64,000 nucleotides of DNA from an uncultured Dorea sp. (lineage in GTDB: Bacteria > Bacillota > Clostridia > Lachnospirales > Lachnospiraceae). The notes beneath the pieces were generated by a model that was not told where the DNA came from, searched no databases, and saw nothing but the letters and a program-made list of their open reading frames with translations. The position numbers were made by a program, and so were the translations under genes. Below are positions 23,319 through 32,268 of the stretch, piece after piece. Location of the stretch: positions 1 through 64,000 of the forward strand of contig CAJTRE010000004.1 of the NCBI GenBank assembly GCA_910578495.1, written 5' to 3'. How positions within the stretch are numbered: the first letter of the stretch is position 1; each line of letters starts with the position of its first letter.

Positions 23319-25124
23319 ATGAGAAAATATGAGCAAGTCAGAATAACCGAAATATTAATAAAACATTTCCGGTCTATAACCAACATGAATATTTCTGTAG
23401 AACGATTAAATATGTTTGTTGGATTAAATGATGTGGGAAAATCAAATGTTTTAAAGGCACTAAATTTATTTTTTAATAATGAAACAGATTATAATGAGAA
23501 ATTTATTTTTGAAAGTGATTTTTCACAATTATTTCCAGATAATAGTAAGAAAGCCAAAGAAATAGTGATAAAAATTACTTTTGAGGTGCCTAATAATTAT
23601 AAAGGGCATGGTGAATATGTATGGGAAAAACGCTGGAGAAAAGATGGCTTGATTAAAGATGAAATATTAACAAGTGATGGTAATAATATTTCACCAAGAT
23701 CAAAGATTCCAAATTTATTGAGAAAAATGGTATACAGATATGTCCCGGCTGTTAAAAGTAAAGAATATTATAGATTGTTGTTGATTGAGTTATATAAAGC
23801 TGTATCAGCGGCTGTTGATAGTCCTTTAAAGAAAGCATCAGATGAATTTTCGCACACATTACGAGAATATACATCATCATTAAGTGCTTTAATTTTTGAT
23901 TATATAGGGATGCAAAGTCAATTATCACTACCACATAATTTTTCAGAAATATTTGAAACGTTAATGTTTCAAACTCAAAAGGAAAATTCAAAGATTATGG
24001 TTCCATTATCTCAACGAGGTGATGGAATTCAAGCGAGGCATATTCCTATTATATTAAAATATATTGCAGATGAAGACTATAAGCAATCAACATCAAGAGG
24101 GGCAGTAAAAATAAATACATTGTGGGGATTTGAAGAGCCTGAAAATGGATTGGAATTATTGAAAGCATTTGAGATAGCAGATCAATTTGTAGAGTATTCA
24201 GAGGAAGTGCAAATCTTTTTAACTACACATTCGCCGGCATTTTATGCAAAGAAGGAAGAAAGTGGCGCAAAAATAATTTATATTAATAAAAATTTTGAGA
24301 CTGATGCGACTATAGTTGTACCAAACCCTAACAGAAAATTTATGGATGAAAATATGGGATTGATGCCATTAGTTACACCTTATATTGTAGAACAGAATAG
24401 ACGTATTTCAGAAATTAAAGAACTTTGGAAAAGTTCCCCATTAGTAGATATACCATCAATTATGGTAGAAGGAAAGAGTGATAAATCTTACCTAGAAATG
24501 GCGATAAAAGAGATTTCAGAACCGTTAAAAGTTATGTTGGACAAGGATGAATTAAGAATTGTAACTCGAAAAGATGGGGCAGGTACAACTTTAATAAAAA
24601 ATTGGGTACTTGCATGGTTGCATTCGGGAAATAAATCAAAAATGTTAGCTCTATTTGATAAAGATATGGCAGGAAATTTAGTAGCAGGGGAGTTAAAAGA
24701 AAATGATCTTTATAAAAATCAAAACTCAAAGAGCAACGTGAAAGTAATGCAATTGGAACCGTCAGAAGAAATTATAGAGTTATATAGGGCAAAATTACAT
24801 ATACCTTATGAAGTGGAACATTTATTAAGTACTGAAATATGGAATGAAGCAATTAAAAAGAGATATGTGACGCCAAGAAGTAGTAGTGAATTGTTGGAAG
24901 CATATAAAGGAAATTTAGCAAGAGATAAATCAGTAGATTCTATATTAGAAGAAAAAATAACAGAATCAAGGATACGAGAAACTATTGCCAATTATAATCC
25001 ACATGAAGATAAAAAAATCAATTTTTGCAATATGGTTGAACGCATTTATCAAGAAGAGAATATAAAGGATATATTTAAAGGTTTCCAAAAAACGATAGCT
25101 AAAATAGAACAGTTTTTTTGTTAA
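23319..25124 (+). CDS. OLD-family ATP-dependent endonuclease (class 1)
   Basis: 601 residues. An SMC/RecF-like ATPase half carries Walker A GLNDVGKSN (about residue 35), the signature region (SQRGDGIQARHIPIIL), Walker B LWGFEEPENGLELL (about 270) and LTTHSPAFY. A TOPRIM half begins at about 385 (MVEGKSDKSYLEM) and includes LALFDKDMAG, the metal-binding acidic pair. This is the plan of OLD nucleases such as GajA of Gabija, but no UvrD-like GajB follows, so it is a stand-alone class 1 OLD. Start chosen at 23319 behind AGAGGATTTTT. It lies immediately past the recombinases, either cargo at the element edge or first gene of the next island. Base composition is AT-rich. Confidence 0.85.
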   Translation: MRKYEQVRITEILIKHFRSITNMNISVERLNMFVGLNDVGKSNVLKALNLFFNNETDYNEKFIFESDFSQLFPDNSKKAKEIVIKITFEVPNNYKGHGEYVWEKRWRKDGLIKDEILTSDGNNISPRSKIPNLLRKMVYRYVPAVKSKEYYRLLLIELYKAVSAAVDSPLKKASDEFSHTLREYTSSLSALIFDYIGMQSQLSLPHNFSEIFETLMFQTQKENSKIMVPLSQRGDGIQARHIPIILKYIADEDYKQSTSRGAVKINTLWGFEEPENGLELLKAFEIADQFVEYSEEVQIFLTTHSPAFYAKKEESGAKIIYINKNFETDATIVVPNPNRKFMDENMGLMPLVTPYIVEQNRRISEIKELWKSSPLVDIPSIMVEGKSDKSYLEMAIKEISEPLKVMLDKDELRIVTRKDGAGTTLIKNWVLAWLHSGNKSKMLALFDKDMAGNLVAGELKENDLYKNQNSKSNVKVMQLEPSEEIIELYRAKLHIPYEVEHLLSTEIWNEAIKKRYVTPRSSSELLEAYKGNLARDKSVDSILEEKITESRIRETIANYNPHEDKKINFCNMVERIYQEENIKDIFKGFQKTIAKIEQFFC

Positions 25125-25269
25125 TTCATTTATAATAACATGAAGAAGTGCAATAAGCGATTAAGAAGAGTATTTTAGAATAAAGTGTTAATTAGTGGGG
25201 AGTGACATGCTCCCCTGTTTTTTCTTTTTAGGAAATATTCCCCTAGTTATAATGAACACAAGGAGGGTG

Positions 25270-26368
25270 ATGAATGATGAAAAAATAGCTTCAATAGTTT
25301 TATGTCTTGCATTGCTCTTAACGGGTTGTTCTCCGGCAGGAGTCCAAGACGATAGTAATGTTTCTGATACAAATAATGTCGAACCAACAAATGAGCTAAA
25401 TGTAGAATTTTCCGGAATGAACGACGAAGCTCTTTTAACCTATGTAGAAGATTTAGTATATACCGAAACTATAAATAATTTGCAAAGCGATGAGTATGTG
25501 GTTGAAGAAGTTCGTGCAGTTTATCTTTCAAAAGAATATCTTGAGGAGGTTGCATATAATTCTCAGTCCAATTTGTATTTTGGGTACACGATAGCTGAAT
25601 TAAATCAATTTTTTCAGGATAATAGATATGTTTTTACTTTGAGTGAAGAAGGAACGACAACTGTTCAGGAACTTCAGGAAATCGAAGAAACTGATAGTGA
25701 GACCATTTTGAAAAATGTAGCCATAGACACAGGTGTAATTTTAGTTTGTGTTACGGTATCGACAGTAAGCGCAGGCGTTGGCGCTCCGGCTGCTGTGACT
25801 GCCATATTTGCAGCGTCAGCCCAAACAGCTACAACTTTTCAAGTGGGGAGCTATTTCAGGAGCAGTTATTCGTGGTGGTGAAAAAGCCTTTTTGCTTAAA
25901 TCAGGAACCAAAGGTGGCTTAAAGATGAGTGAGGTTGCCAACATTCAAAAAGAGTCACAGTATCCTATTGAGGTAATTACAAGGTTTAATTCTATGGAAC
26001 AGTATGAGATATGCAAAAATGCTGGAATGACAGCAAAAATGGTGAATGGAAAAACAGTATTGGTAAGGAAAATAGATTTGAACTATGTAGATGAGCTTAC
26101 CGGAAAAACCAATTTGCAGCTTATGCAAGTTGGATATCCTCCGATTGACCCAACAGGGAAAAAATATCAGTTACACCATATAGGGCAGAAAAACGATTCT
26201 CCTCTTGCTGTACTGACCCAAGCCGAACATATGGGAAATGGGAATAACTCTATATGGCATACTCTAACGGAAGGCTTTGACAATCCTTCTACTCAGCCGG
26301 GATGGTTAAAAATTAGGGAGCAGTTTTGGAAAGATTATGCAAGGCAGGCTGTAAACGGAGGAATTTAA
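25270..26368 (+). pseudogene. LHH-nuclease lipoprotein toxin, frameshifted
   Basis: A well placed ATG pair (25274/25277, after AAGGAGGG) gives MMKK then a stop; one extra A would join it to IASIVLCLALLLTGCS, a textbook lipoprotein signal with lipobox LTGC. As it stands that segment can be read from ATG 25270 only. About 190 codons later the frame ends (25881) while homology continues one base over, from about 25840: GAISGAVIRGGEKAFLLKSG and then PPIDPTGKKYQLHHIGQKND at about 26140, the LHH motif of HNH/Endo VII-type polymorphic toxins. So a secreted LHH nuclease has been split by at least one frameshift. A SUKH immunity gene follows two bases later. Confidence 0.8.
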
Positions 26369-26370
26369 GA

Positions 26371-26754
26371 ATGAGATTAATAAATATTATTGAGAGTAAG
26401 ACGAATGTAACTACATTTTCCGCCAATTCAAAAGAAAAAATACAGCAAGCTGAAGTAGCGCTAAATGTTAAATTTGCAGATGAATATGTTGGATACATTG
26501 AGAAATACGGGATTGCTATCTTCGATGGTCACGAATTAACGGGACTGTGTGATGGAAAGAGATTAGATGTAGTTCAAATCACTAAAGAACAACGAGAACT
26601 TGACCCATTTGTACCTTATGATTGGTATGTAGTCGAATGCCTTGATATAGATGGCATTGTTATTTGGTAAAACAAAAAAGGCGCACTTTATCAAACAACA
26701 CCTACTAACAAAGTAAAACTTATTAGCAATTCCATAGCAGAGTATTTAGCGTAG
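26371..26754 (+). pseudogene. SUKH (SMI1/KNR4) immunity protein with an internal stop
   Basis: Starts behind CGGAGG with MRLINIIESKTN and shows the SUKH core (KIQQAEVALNVKFADEYVGY, then IEKYGIAIFDGHELTGL), the common immunity fold for LHH and other polymorphic toxins. Reading stops at TAA 26668-26670 after 99 codons, but the same frame continues open for 27 more codons in family-like sequence (NKKGALYQTTPTNKVKLISN) to a TAG at 26752. A CAA-to-TAA change would explain this. The truncated form may have lost function together with the toxin. Confidence 0.72.
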
Positions 26755-26798
26755 AAAATGCGTACAATGGTATATAAGCAAAGAAATGAGGAAATAAG

Positions 26799-27891
26799 AT
26801 GAATAAAGACCCATTTAAGGAATATCTAAAGGAGTCTGAGCCGGATAAAGTCAGTAAAGGCTATGCGTGGAGTACAGCAATCGGACTTCAGGCTGTAGAC
26901 GGACTGAAACCCTCTCAGTATTTGATTGATACGGCTATTCAAAATATTGAGGGAAAAATCACGATAAAAGAAGCCAAAATCTTATAGACAGCTACTATGA
27001 GGAAAGACCGATGCATTTATCGGACGATGAGCGTACCGAAGAAGCGGATAAGGTATCTTCCCGTATCGCACAGATACTTTCGGAAACAGCCTTTTCATTC
27101 TCGCCGAATGAGTATATTTCTATTCATCGGAAGCTGTTCAGGGTATCTACAAACACGCCGGAAAGATAAGGGATTACAATATTACGAAAAAAGAATGGGT
27201 GCTTGACGGAGCGACTGTCCTCTATGGCAGCGCCTCGGAACTGAAAGCAACTCTTGAATATGATTTTTCACAGGAAAAAGACTTTAGCTACAAGGGACTT
27301 TCGATGGAGAAAATCATTCATCACCTTGCAGTCTTTGGTTCAAGATTATGGCAAATCCATATCTTTGGAGAAGGCAATACGAGAACGACGGCAGTATTCT
27401 TTATCAAGTATTTGAGAACCGTTGGATTTTCTGCCACAAATGATATTTTTGCAGAAAATGTTTGGTATTTCAGAAACGCACTCGTTAGAGCAAATTATAC
27501 AAACTTGCAAAAAGGAATTCACGAAACAACCGAATATTTGGAAGTGTTTCTTAGAAACTTGCTTTTGAATGAAAAAAACGAGTTGCACAATCGTAATTTG
27601 CATATAAGTGAACTTTGGAACAACGAAAAAGTGGATATTGAAGAACCAAAAGTGGACATTGGAAGTGTGCTCGCCGCAAAAGGACAAGATTTCTCGGCGA
27701 AAACGACCATTCATATCAATAGGCTGCTTGAAAAACTCGGCTATGACGAAATCTTCGGAAGAAGCGTTGTTATGGAACTTCTTGAATTAAAGGTTTCTGG
27801 CGCTTCCAAGCTGATTTCCAATTTAGTAGAGGCAGATGTGATTGAACCGGTATCGGGTTATGGAAAAGGAAAGTACAGATTTAAGAAGTAA
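26799..27891 (+). pseudogene. Fic-domain protein split by two frameshifts
   Basis: Three frames join into one protein of about 364 residues. Frame A gives DPFKEYLKESEPDKV and following to IKEAKIL (stop at 26985). Frame B resumes with DSYYEERPMHLSDDERTEEA and runs to ISIHRKLF. Frame C (from about 27120) gives GIYKHAGKIRDYNITKKEWV and the Fic motif HIFGEGNTRT (family HxFxEGNxR) at about 27350. Each shift is explained by loss of one base. Fic proteins transfer AMP or other groups to target proteins; all motif residues survive here but the gene is broken. The C-terminus has a winged-helix-like region (GASKLISNLVEADVIEPVSG). Confidence 0.85.
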
Positions 27892-27969
27892 CGATGAATG
27901 ACAGGAAATTCAACTTTTAACATTAGCAAAGTTAAAATAGAAAAGTTAAGTTAAAAAGGAGCGATGGTT

Positions 27970-28776
27970 ATGGAGAATAGTTTAGCGAAATTGGTTGCTA
28001 GGCTATCTGAAATTGTTGCCTCAGTGAGGCAACAATCCGGAACCTTGCTTTCGTAGACGCATTACAGAGTTTTATTACAAGTTGAAGATAAAGCTGCTCG
28101 TGATTGGTACGAGAAAGAAGTTGCTGAGCAGACTTGGAGTGTTCGTACTTTGCAGAGAAACATTTCTTCTCAGTATTATTACCGTATGCTTCAGACACAG
28201 AAAAAAGAGCTTGTAGAAAGTGAAATGAAGGAATTGACAGCACCGTATCAAAATGATAAGTTGGAGTTTATCAAAAATCCAGTAGTTGCAGAGTTTTTAG
28301 GTTTTTCTCAGAATACAGATTTTACAGAGAGTGACCTTGAGAAAAGCATTCTTTCAAATTTGCAGAAGTTCTTGATGGAGCTTGGCAAAGGATATGCTTT
28401 TGTGGCTAGGCAGCAGCATATTCATACCGAAAAGCAGGAGTATTTCATTGACCTCGTTTTTTATAACTATATATTGAAATGTTTTGTACTAATCGACTTA
28501 AAAACACAGAAGATTACGCATCAGGATGTGGGGCAGATGGATATGTATATTCGTATGTATGATGAATTAAAACGAAGTGAGGGCGATAACCCGACAATCG
28601 GGATTGTGTTGTGTTCAGAAACAGATGAGGACATTGCAAGATATTCTACTATGCGCAGTAATGAACAATTATTTGCTTCTAAATATAAGCTTTATCTACC
28701 AACAGAAGAAGAACTGCGAGAAGTAATTGAAATACAAAAGACAATGTTTTATCTTCAACAGCAGGAAACTGAATAA
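27970..28776 (+). pseudogene. DUF1016 / YhcG-type PD-(D/E)XK nuclease, deleted and amber-stopped
   Basis: The start MENSLAKLVARLSEIVAS follows AAAAGGAG, then a TAG at 28054 interrupts at a place where the family has a Trp (LSW-THYRVLLQ). The same frame continues without break: VEDKAARDWYEKEVAEQTWS, then the nuclease half (KGYAFVARQQHIHTEKQEYF, IDLVFYNYILKCFVLIDLKT) to 28776. The usual N-terminal domain of about 100 residues is missing between the first ~15 residues and EIVAS. So there is an internal deletion plus one TGG-to-TAG change. The catalytic D-LVFYN-LIDLK residues are intact. Confidence 0.8.
28012..28036. repeat. 25-bp palindrome inside the DUF1016 gene
   Basis: Arms ATTGTTGCCTCA (28012-28023) and TGAGGCAACAAT (28025-28036) are perfectly complementary around a single G. 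A second palindrome of the same size but different sequence lies in the RhuM gene at 50007-50031. Confidence 0.85.
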
Positions 28777-28850
28777 GTTAAGAAATGAAAACGGTAGAAT
28801 TCAAAGGTTTGTATACTTATTTGTAATTATAATAATGTATTTAACATACA

Positions 28851-28893
28851 GAAAGAGAACATACAGGTTGAGTTACGGTATGCTCTCTTTTTT
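28851..28893 (+). terminator. terminator after DUF1016
   Basis: AAGAGAACATAC pairs with GTATGCTCTCTT around a 13-base loop and is followed by TTTTTG. It closes the transcript some 75 bases past the DUF1016 stop. Confidence 0.75.
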
Positions 28894-28935
28894 GTGTTGG
28901 GTACTTTAAGCTGTAAAAAAGAACTTCTTGGCGGA

Positions 28936-28964
28936 TTGACTTTCCTTATAAAAATAACTATAAT
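28936..28964 (+). promoter_or_regulatory. strong vegetative promoter
   Basis: TTGACT (28936-28941), 17-base spacer, TATAAT (28959-28964). It reads toward the MetRS remnant and the lipid operon and is among the best sigma-A-type sites in the window. Confidence 0.75.
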
Positions 28965-29031
28965 ATAAGGCACAGCTTCAGAGAAACAGAGTGTACTTTG
29001 AAATCTGCCTCATTTACATCATATCCTTTGC

Positions 29032-29343
29032 AAAGTCTGATTTCAGAGCTGTGAAGATTTTGGTGTGTGAAGCAGTACCGAAGTCTAAGAAACTTCTGAA
29101 GTTTACAATGGATGATGAAAAATGTAAGGATTGTGTAATTTGAGCGGTATTCACGAGTATTACGAACCGGAAGAACTTGTTGGAAAGACTTGTATTGCTA
29201 TCGTAAACTTGCCGCCGAGAAAAATGAGGGGCATTGATTCTGAGGGTATGCTGATTTCAGCAGTACGCGAAGAAGATGGTAACGAAGGACTGAATTTGTT
29301 GATGGTAGACGACCGGATTCCGGCAGGTGTGAAGCTCTATTAA
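29032..29343 (+). pseudogene. remnant of a MetRS-type tRNA-binding domain
   Basis: Two adjacent frames give DFRAVKILVCEAVPKSKKLL with KFTMDDEK, then LSGIHEYYEPEELVGKTCIA with IVNLPPRKMRGIDSEGM and the C-terminal RIPAGVKLY. This is the EMAP/OB-fold tRNA-binding domain found at the C-terminus of methionyl-tRNA synthetase (and in CsaA). A frameshift near 29130 splits it, and the catalytic synthetase is absent. The second half (29131-29343) remains open but would need a TTG start. It is a leftover between a live promoter and the lipid operon. Confidence 0.7.
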
Positions 29344-29403
29344 GATGAGAAAATGAGCTTTATGGCGGTAACGTCGAAAATCTATAAAAGAAAGAGCTGG
29401 CAC

Positions 29404-29985
29404 ATGAAAAAATGGAACGAAAACTTTAAGAAGTATGCAACAGGTGCATTGCTGATCGTCTGTCTGCTGATATGTGTAGTTTTGTTCAAAGCATATATAG
29501 ATGGAAAATTTGATTCCGTTGAAACTTTACGAAACTATATCAGTGGCTTTGGCATCTTTGCGCCATTGGTTTTGATTGTGATCCAGGCGGCACAGGTTGT
29601 TTTGCCAGTGCTGCCCGGCTTCTTAGGTTGTATGGTAGGCTCGGTTATGTTTGGCTGGGTAGGCGGCTTCTGGTGCAACTATATTGGTATTTCTGCCGGA
29701 TCGATTATCGCTTTTTTGTTGGCACGAAAATATGGACAGAGTTTGGTTAGTAAAATGTTTCCCGGAGAACGGTACAATAAGATCGCCTCATGGGCAGCAA
29801 AAAGCAAATCATATACGCTGATCCTCTTTCTTGGAATGGTGCTTCCGCTTTTCCCAGATGATTATTTCTGTTATTTAACAGGGTTGACAAAAATGACGAC
29901 CCAAAAGTTTTCGGCCATTATTATCTTGGGTAAACCATGGTGCATTCTGGCATACAGTCTGATTTTTTCAGCCACAATTACTTAG
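29404..29985 (+). CDS. TVP38/TMEM64 (DedA-superfamily) membrane protein
   Basis: 193 residues from ATG 29404, with an N-terminal helix (GALLIVCLLICVVLFKAY), the SNARE-associated core (APLVLIVIQAAQVVLPVLPG, GWVGGFWCNYIGISAGSIIA), and a conserved loop LGMVLPLFPDDYFCYLTGLT. Family members move phospholipids or related lipids across the membrane in bacteria and eukaryotes. It is the first intact gene of a four-gene lipid operon, 34 bases before pssA. A longer start at 29353 exists but neither start has a strong site. Confidence 0.82.
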   Translation: MKKWNENFKKYATGALLIVCLLICVVLFKAYIDGKFDSVETLRNYISGFGIFAPLVLIVIQAAQVVLPVLPGFLGCMVGSVMFGWVGGFWCNYIGISAGSIIAFLLARKYGQSLVSKMFPGERYNKIASWAAKSKSYTLILFLGMVLPLFPDDYFCYLTGLTKMTTQKFSAIIILGKPWCILAYSLIFSATIT

Positions 29986-30019
29986 GGAACGATGAGGGGG
30001 AAATAAGTAGGAGGATAAG

Positions 30020-30664
30020 ATGAAAACGAAAGAAAAACTAAATGGATATTATAATTATACCGTCATTCTAACTTATCTTGGAATGCTGGCAGGTTTTACA
30101 GGCATTGCTTTTGTGATGGAGGGGAGCTATCGGCAGGCTATGATTTGTCTGATGATTTCTGGAATTTGTGATATGTTTGATGGCACTGTTGCCGCGACCA
30201 AAAAAGATCGGTCGGTCAGTGAGAAGCGGTTTGGGGTTCAAATTGATTCTTTGAGCGACTTAATTTGTTTTGGAGTTCTTCCAGCGTTATTAACTTACTG
30301 CGTCTGTGAAAAAACGTATTTGGCATTTGGTGCTGCGTGCTTATATGTGCTATGTGCGTTGATACGCTTGGCATATTTTAATGTTATGGAAGAAGAACGT
30401 CAGACACGAGAAACTGGCAGCCGTTCGGTATATCAAGGACTTCCTGTTACTGTAGCGGCACTTGTCTTTCCTCTCTTACTGATTGTTAGTTATCGGTTTT
30501 TGCAGGCAAAAATGGTTATTATGTTGACGGTGTTGACCATAATGGCCGTTGCTTTTGTAGTGCCTTTTGAAGTAAAGAAACCGCACTGGGTAGGAAAAAT
30601 GGTCATTGTAATTGTGGGAATTGTGGAATTTTCCATCATAGTCTTTAGTGTGGTGAAAGTATGA
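30020..30664 (+). CDS. pssA: CDP-alcohol phosphatidyltransferase, likely phosphatidylserine synthase
   Basis: 214 residues, multi-pass. The CDP-alcohol motif DGTVAATKKDRS...GVQIDSLSD (consensus DGxxARxxxxxxxxGxxxDxxxD; the Arg place is Thr here) is at about residues 53-78. It would join serine to CDP-diacylglycerol at the membrane. The gene overlaps the decarboxylase by four bases, which strongly supports phosphatidylserine as the product. AGGAGG precedes the start. The Thr in place of the usual Arg should be checked against the alignment. Confidence 0.85.
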   Translation: MKTKEKLNGYYNYTVILTYLGMLAGFTGIAFVMEGSYRQAMICLMISGICDMFDGTVAATKKDRSVSEKRFGVQIDSLSDLICFGVLPALLTYCVCEKTYLAFGAACLYVLCALIRLAYFNVMEEERQTRETGSRSVYQGLPVTVAALVFPLLLIVSYRFLQAKMVIMLTVLTIMAVAFVVPFEVKKPHWVGKMVIVIVGIVEFSIIVFSVVKV

Positions 30665-31479
30665 GAAAAGAAACCCTATCCGTCCGATTCCTTTATCAAA
30701 CAAAAATTGGGAGATGTGTGTTAAAATTGCTTGTCCAGCCCTGGGTTTCAAAAATAGCAGGGGCTTATCTGGAGTCTCGGTTTTCCCATTGGATTATAAA
30801 TATGTATGTGAAGCGCAACAAAATTGACATGAGCATGTATCCAAGCCGAACCTATCGTTCGTTCAACGCTTTCTTTACAAGAAAGCGGAAGGAAGGGACG
30901 ATTGACATAACACGCTCTCATTTGATAAGCCCATGTGATGCGTATTTAACTGTTTATCCCATCGACGAAAACAGTGTCTATCATATCAAACATTGTGATT
31001 ATCGCTTAGCACAGCTACTGGACAGTTCGGAACTGGCTAGACAGTATGCCGGTGGGCTTTGCCTGATGTTCCGTCTGACGACCAGGCATTATCACCGTTA
31101 TTGTTATCTTTGTAATGGTGCAGTCGAGCGTATCAAAAGAATTGATGGGAAATTGCATTGCGTTCGGCCTGTGGCGTACGATTTCGTTCCCGTCTTTGTG
31201 GAAAACAGCAGAGAATATACAGTTGTTCGTTCGGAAGAATGGGGAACCGTCGTTCAAATGGAAGTGGGCGCGCTGCTGGTTGGAAAAATCAAAAACTTCC
31301 CTGTAAGTGCAGAGGTGTTTCAGGGCATGGAGAAAGGATATTTCGAGTTTGGCGGTTCAACGATTATCGTCCTGTTAGAAAAGGATCAGGTCAGGATGGA
31401 TGCGTCGATTTTGGAACGCTCTCGGCAGGGTTTGGAAACAGAAGTACACTTAGGCATGAAAATTGGAGCGCAGAATTAG
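30661..31479 (+). CDS. psd: phosphatidylserine decarboxylase
   Basis: 272 residues. The self-cleaving motif appears as FGGSTIIVL near residue 238 (families have LGST or GGST), where the Ser becomes the pyruvoyl group. Upstream are the usual RSFNAFFTRKRK (about 62), HLISPCDAYLTVY (about 88) and FRLTTRHYHRYC (about 141) segments. It converts phosphatidylserine to phosphatidylethanolamine. Overlap with pssA (ATGA) and one base of spacing to the next gene indicate one transcript. Confidence 0.92.
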   Translation: MRKETLSVRFLYQTKIGRCVLKLLVQPWVSKIAGAYLESRFSHWIINMYVKRNKIDMSMYPSRTYRSFNAFFTRKRKEGTIDITRSHLISPCDAYLTVYPIDENSVYHIKHCDYRLAQLLDSSELARQYAGGLCLMFRLTTRHYHRYCYLCNGAVERIKRIDGKLHCVRPVAYDFVPVFVENSREYTVVRSEEWGTVVQMEVGALLVGKIKNFPVSAEVFQGMEKGYFEFGGSTIIVLLEKDQVRMDASILERSRQGLETEVHLGMKIGAQN

Positions 31480-31480
31480 A

Positions 31481-32128
31481 ATGAACACAGAGGTTAATAG
31501 AATCTATAATTGGATACCCAAACACGCAAGAGGTTTGCTGGCTGCGGTAGTCATTTACAATTCTTTGGTTTATTATGTTTCCCGTATTATTGCCAGCGGA
31601 AAACCTCATTTTGACTTTTCGTTGAGGATAGATGATAGTATCCCGTTTGCTGCATGGACGATTCTCATATACTGGGGCTGTTATCTGTTTTGGATTATAA
31701 ACTACATTTTATGCAGTCGATTTGATAAAAAACAGGCGCAGAGATTTCTGTCCGCCGATCTGCTTGGTAAGACGGTGTGCCTGTTCTTTTATATCTTTAT
31801 ACCGACAACTATGAGCCGGCCGGACATCGTAGGACAGGACATCTTTTCAGTCCTGATGCGGTTGCTGTATGCACTGGATGCGGCCGATAACCTGCTCCCC
31901 TCCATCCATTGCTTTGTCAGTTGGATGTGCTATATCGGAATGCGGGGCGATGCAAGATATTCCTTGCAGTATCGTATTTTTTCATGTTTATTTGCGGTTG
32001 CTGTCTGTATATCAACCTTGACAACGAAGCAGCATGTTTTCATAGATGTAATTGCTGGTATCGTTTTAGCAGAGGGCTGTTTTGCCCTAACCAAACGAAT
32101 GATCAAACAGGAGGAATATGTTGCATGA
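31481..32128 (+). CDS. PAP2-superfamily membrane phosphatase
   Basis: 215 residues with about six membrane helices. The phosphatase motifs are LPSIHCF (family PSGH-like, about residue 140) and TKQHVFIDVIAG (family SRxxxxxHxxxD, about 190), so the His and Asp of motif 3 are present. It probably removes phosphate from a lipid such as phosphatidic acid or a phosphatidylglycerophosphate. It directly follows psd, and its stop overlaps the ATG of a truncated frame (32125-32157), showing that the operon once continued. Confidence 0.75.
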   Translation: MNTEVNRIYNWIPKHARGLLAAVVIYNSLVYYVSRIIASGKPHFDFSLRIDDSIPFAAWTILIYWGCYLFWIINYILCSRFDKKQAQRFLSADLLGKTVCLFFYIFIPTTMSRPDIVGQDIFSVLMRLLYALDAADNLLPSIHCFVSWMCYIGMRGDARYSLQYRIFSCLFAVAVCISTLTTKQHVFIDVIAGIVLAEGCFALTKRMIKQEEYVA

Positions 32129-32157
32129 GAATACGGATTGTTTCGGAGAATAATTGA
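32125..32157 (+). pseudogene. stub of a lost fifth gene of the lipid operon
   Basis: An ATG overlaps the PAP2 stop (ATGA) and encodes only MRIRIVSENN before a TGA. Overlaps of this kind usually mark real gene starts, so the downstream gene appears deleted at about 32150. What it encoded cannot be said. Confidence 0.4.
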
Positions 32158-32268
32158 AAATAAGATTCTATAGGTCGTTCCTATTATGCAATGTTTACAG
32201 CGGTGCCGTTCAATATTTAAGAGATTATCTATTTTTGCTTATGAAGAAAATCAAAAGGAGCGATGGCT

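Noticed and set aside
23289..25124. Gabija system
   Set aside because: Only a GajA-like OLD protein is present; no UvrD-type GajB follows, the next gene being a toxin remnant.
25195..25269. Longer start for the LHH lipoprotein gene (MGSDMLPCFFF...)
   Set aside because: No ribosome site, and it would place 25 extra residues before a lipoprotein signal; the AAGGAGGG just before 25270 shows where translation should begin.
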